Below, piece after piece: positions 5,392 through 7,994 of a stretch of 7,994 bases of DNA; the first letter of the stretch is position 1; each line of letters starts with the position of its first letter. The position numbers and the translations under genes were made by a program. The DNA comes from Pseudomonadota bacterium. GTDB lineage: Bacteria > Pseudomonadota > Alphaproteobacteria > Thalassobaculales > Thalassobaculaceae. The notes under the pieces are model-generated. The model made no database searches. It had not been told where the DNA came from and worked only from the letters and a program-made list of their open reading frames with translations. The stretch is from assembly GCA_027623845.1 (NCBI GenBank), contig JAQBUJ010000122.1:1-7994 (forward strand), written 5' to 3'.

Positions 5392-6084
5392 ATGATTAGA
5401 CTGACCGACACCATCGCACCGACATATGGCAATCCAGAGGATATCGCACCGATTCAAGTCCTTTTGGCGCGGGCCAAGTATCGAATCCGCCCATTTTGGC
5501 GCGGTGAAATCGACGGGCGCATGACCCCGGCGCTTCGCACGGCGATCGAAATGTTCCAGTACGAGGCCGGTATCCTGGCGCCTCCCTTGATGGAGGACCC
5601 CGGCTGGATCCATCCAGATGGTCCGACGATCACCGCCCTGAAGGCGGCTGCTCCGGCGGCACTGTCGCGGATCCGGGTCCTACCTGGCACAGCGCAGGTT
5701 TTCATGACCCAACGTTCATCCCTGGCCTTGCGGGCCGAACTTGCCCGGCTTGAGCAGAGCGATTTGGCGCTTAGCCCGGTGATGCAGGCGGATCTCTTGA
5801 CCATGATCGAAAACTGTCATGCCAGGCTGGGTTTGCAACTCCGGGTTATCGACAACCGGGTTGTCTCCGGCATTCCTGAGCCGAGGCTTGGCGTCAAAGG
5901 CCTTTCCTTACCCCTGCCGGGGGGCGTTTTTCACACCGTTCCGGTAAGTAATCCCTGGATGATTCCGGAAGAATTTTGGGCCGTGGTCCAGGTGCTGGCG
6001 CCGCAAACATGGGTGTTTCAACCGACCGCGATCCGTGGCCGGGGTTGGTTGAGCCCGTCGATCCGCTGCCGGGATGCGGCCTGA
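5392..6084 (+). CDS. Peptidoglycan-binding-domain protein of the phage
   Basis: 230 residues from ATG 5392; ATG 5386 would add two, and GTG 5245 would add 49 that look untranslated. Residues about 13-86 fit a PG_binding_1-like fold: IAPIQVLLARAKYRI, then EIDGRMTPALRTAIEMFQYEAGI (the 'DG..GP.T..AI..FQ' pattern), then HPDGPTITALKAA. The remainder has a helical part (SLALRAELARLEQSDLAL, 110-127) and a C-terminal third (about 145-230) that I do not recognise. No signal peptide, membrane helix or hydrolase active-site motif is visible, so it is not evidently a complete endolysin. It may be a virion part that touches the cell wall during entry, or an accessory lysis factor. Its place between head genes is odd. 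The 137 bases behind it appear non-coding. Confidence 0.6.
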   Translation: MIRLTDTIAPTYGNPEDIAPIQVLLARAKYRIRPFWRGEIDGRMTPALRTAIEMFQYEAGILAPPLMEDPGWIHPDGPTITALKAAAPAALSRIRVLPGTAQVFMTQRSSLALRAELARLEQSDLALSPVMQADLLTMIENCHARLGLQLRVIDNRVVSGIPEPRLGVKGLSLPLPGGVFHTVPVSNPWMIPEEFWAVVQVLAPQTWVFQPTAIRGRGWLSPSIRCRDAA

Positions 6085-6221
6085 AACTCTCGTGGTCCGG
6101 CCGAGACGGAGGGTGCCCGCCCACCTCGATGAGACGCCCCAGCAGATCGATTTTTAGGGACTGATTCCTCAGCGGATCGCGCCCCCGCCCGCTTTTCCCG
6201 ATACCGTAAGGAGTTCCCGCG

Positions 6222-7571
6222 ATGACCCAGGATGTCGCAACCCCGAATGCCGCCTATATGGCGATGGCCCGTGATTGGGCTTTGATCCACGATTTGCTCG
6301 GTGGGACCCGCGCCATGCGTGCGGCCGGTGAGACCTGGCTGCCGCGAGAGCCGCGCGAGAGCCTTGAGGCGTATCGTATCCGGCTTTCGCGCTCGGTTTT
6401 GTTCAACGGGCTCGGTCGCTGTGTGCAGACCCTGACCGGTAAACCCTTCGGCAAGCCGGTTACTCTTTCCGACGATGCTGATCCGCGCATTCGCGCCTTG
6501 ATCGGCGATGTTGATCGGTCCGGACGGAATTTGACGGTGTTCGCCCGAGATGTGCTGGCGGCAGCGTTGACCGATGGGTTGACCCATGTTCTGGTCGACC
6601 ATCCCATCGGCGAGTCCGGCGCTAATCTCGCCGAGGAGCGAGCCCGGGGCGATCGACCTTATCTGGTGCATATACAGGCCCAGGACCTGATCGGCTGGCG
6701 TCATGGCGAGGCCGGGCTTGACCGAGTTCGGATCCGCGAGCGCGTGATTGAGCCCGATGGTCCCTGGGGCGATCGCATCGTCGATCAGATCCGGGTGCTG
6801 CATCCCGGCGGCTATGAGGTTTGGCGCGAGTCCGGGGCCGGAACCAACGACGGGACCGTCGCAGCCGACAAAGCGACAGACAAGGTCTGGCGCCGGGTCC
6901 GCGAGGGCCGCTCCAGTCTGCCGACCATCCCGCTGGTCACCATCCATGCGGAACGTCGTGGTTTCATGACCGCGCGGGCGCCGTTGATGGACCTGGCCTG
7001 GCTCAACCTGGCGCATTGGCAATCCGCCTCGGACCAGCGCCACATCCTGCATGTCGCCAGGGTGCCGATCCTGTTCGCTAAAAATCTGAAAGCCGGCGAC
7101 GGCGGTGTTGAGATCGGTCCGAACCGGATGATCATCGGCGAAGGCGAGGGCGCTGATCTGCGTTTTGTCGAGCATAGCGGCGCGGCGATCGCCGCCGGTC
7201 GCCAGGATTTGGTGGATCTGGAAGATCGGATGGCGGTGATGGGGCTCGACCTGCTCTCGCACCGCCAGGGCCAAGCGACTGCGACCCAGCGGATGATCGA
7301 TGCCGAGCGAACGGATTCCGCGCTGGCGGCGATCGTGCGCGGGCTTGAGGACGGCCTGTCGAGTGCGCTCGGGCTTGCCGCGCGTTGGCTTGACCTGCCG
7401 CCGGAAGCCGCCGGTAAGGTCTCGGTCCACCAGGATTTTGGTCTCGGCCGCCGCGATGCCGACGAGATCGACTTGCTGCTCAAGGCCCGGCTCGCCGGCG
7501 AAATCGACCGCCCGACCTTCCTCGCCGAAATTCGCCGCCGCGGCGTGCTGGCGGAAGAGGCGATGGAATAA
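6222..7571 (+). CDS. Phage portal protein, DUF4055 type
   Basis: 449 residues from ATG 6222, with a strong TAAGGAG (6207-6213) eight bases upstream. The N-terminus has the DUF4055 pattern: a helix (MARDWALIHDLLGGTRAMR), TWLPREPRES (38-47), YRIRLSRSVLFNGLGRCVQT (51-70) and LTGKPFGKPV. Later comes VLAAALTDGLTHVLVDHP, where the portal fold begins its core, and a long C-terminal helical part (LDLLSHRQGQATATQRMIDA, then AIVRGLEDGLSSALGLAARWL). Portals form the dodecameric ring at one capsid corner through which terminase pumps DNA. Length is close to that usual for the family. It belongs with terS and terL, though two genes intervene. No capsid gene is seen before the window ends. Confidence 0.82.
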   Translation: MTQDVATPNAAYMAMARDWALIHDLLGGTRAMRAAGETWLPREPRESLEAYRIRLSRSVLFNGLGRCVQTLTGKPFGKPVTLSDDADPRIRALIGDVDRSGRNLTVFARDVLAAALTDGLTHVLVDHPIGESGANLAEERARGDRPYLVHIQAQDLIGWRHGEAGLDRVRIRERVIEPDGPWGDRIVDQIRVLHPGGYEVWRESGAGTNDGTVAADKATDKVWRRVREGRSSLPTIPLVTIHAERRGFMTARAPLMDLAWLNLAHWQSASDQRHILHVARVPILFAKNLKAGDGGVEIGPNRMIIGEGEGADLRFVEHSGAAIAAGRQDLVDLEDRMAVMGLDLLSHRQGQATATQRMIDAERTDSALAAIVRGLEDGLSSALGLAARWLDLPPEAAGKVSVHQDFGLGRRDADEIDLLLKARLAGEIDRPTFLAEIRRRGVLAEEAME

Positions 7572-7576
7572 CCGGA

Positions 7577-7589
7577 GGGCGCAGCGCCC
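7577..7589 (+). repeat. Compact G+C palindrome after the portal gene
   Basis: GGGCGC-A-GCGCCC is perfect over six bases on each side and begins six bases after the portal stop. It has no T run. It shares the GGCGCAG core and the following CCGGCG with the hairpin behind terL, so the two may be copies of one small element, or of a common 3'-end structure in this genome. Confidence 0.5.
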
Positions 7590-7673
7590 GGCGTTGACGT
7601 GTGGGTGGCTGGGCGACGGGTGCGAGATCAGCGAGAGACTGTACCCGCCGCCGGAACGGGGTAGACTCTTGCG

Positions 7674-7994
7674 ATGCTTTGGATTCGTTTCGCCCTTTCG
7701 TGTTTCGTGCCGCCGCGAACGCTCGCGGTGGCCGCGTTGGCGTTGGCCCTAGCTGGTTGCGCCGCGCCGGGAGAAATGGCCGGGCGCGAACCGTTTCACA
7801 TTGTTGATGTTACGGTCCGGCTGGCGCCTGGTCTGAAACCGACATCAGCCTTTGCCGAGCATTTGAAGACGTCGGTTTTAGAAACCGCTGCGTTGTGGGG
7901 CGAGAAGGGGCGGGCGAAACGGGTGGTGCTGACCGTGACCGGTTACTGGATTTACCGACCCGGTCGGATACTGGTGCATGGTGATGGTTCCTTG
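7674..7994 (+). CDS. Predicted lipoprotein, N-terminal part, function unknown
   Basis: ATG 7674 opens a frame of 107 codons that is cut by the right edge. The N-terminus has Arg5 and Arg15, a hydrophobic stretch LAVAALALALAG (17-28) and Cys29, a good signal peptidase II lipobox (LALAGC). The exported part (from 29) starts CAAPGEMAGREP and continues with apparent beta strands (FHIVDVTVRL, RVVLTVTGYWIYRP). I recognise no family. A possible ribosome site (CGGGG, near 7657-7661) is about 12 bases upstream. It lies about 100 bases after the portal gene on the same strand. It may be a phage-borne lysogeny gene, such as an exclusion lipoprotein, or a host gene if the prophage ends at 7571. Confidence 0.6.
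   Translation, partial: MLWIRFALSCFVPPRTLAVAALALALAGCAAPGEMAGREPFHIVDVTVRLAPGLKPTSAFAEHLKTSVLETAALWGEKGRAKRVVLTVTGYWIYRPGRILVHGDGSL

Noticed and set aside
6018..7430. A 470-codon open frame on the minus strand opposite the portal gene
   Set aside because: It mirrors the G+C-rich codon pattern of the portal gene, has no ribosome site or recognisable domain, and also overlaps the end of the preceding gene.
1..7994. tRNA gene or integrase next to the methyltransferase, as a classic prophage attachment site
   Set aside because: No cloverleaf-like sequence or integrase motif was seen on either strand, and attachment repeats cannot be judged with only one end in view.
1..7994. CRISPR array, insertion sequence or retron-type repeat
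   Set aside because: No regularly spaced repeats, transposase motifs or reverse transcriptase motifs were found.

Overview
The window looks like the edge of a prophage, or a small prophage-like island, in a G+C-rich alphaproteobacterium, plausibly of the Rhodospirillales. This placement rests on codon use, the style of the S24-type repressor and the families present. It is inferred by reading alone; no database search was possible.

Layout: positions 1-606 (minus strand) hold the first 202 codons of a TrmA/RlmD-type RNA (uracil-C5) methyltransferase, which is presumably host DNA. Positions 607-1011 hold only a doubtful or broken small gene. Positions 1012-1794 (minus) encode a phage-type repressor with a LexA/S24-like C-terminal domain whose catalytic Ser and Lys appear to be replaced. 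An A+T-rich control region follows (1795-2062; about a quarter G+C over 1801-1920 by hand count). It carries a good minus-strand promoter with a perfect 7+7 inverted repeat inside it, and a TATAAT box facing the other way.

Rightward genes then begin: a DUF6362-like HTH protein (2063-2470), a leader with a promoter and an intrinsic terminator (2512-2591), terminase small subunit (2617-3087), terminase large subunit (start uncertain, to 4321), a scaffold-like acidic protein (4435-5220), a peptidoglycan-binding-domain protein (5392-6084), a DUF4055-type portal protein (6222-7571), and the first 107 codons of a lipoprotein that runs off the right edge (7674-7994).

Together, the left part is a genetic switch and the right part is the start of a DNA-packaging and head module. 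No integrase, replication gene, tRNA, IS element or CRISPR array is visible. The most interesting signals are three. A promoter is followed at once by a strong terminator just ahead of the terminase genes, which resembles a Q-type antitermination switch with the DUF6362-like protein as candidate regulator. The repressor looks unable to cleave itself. The immunity switch sits directly beside the packaging genes, with no early replication region between.
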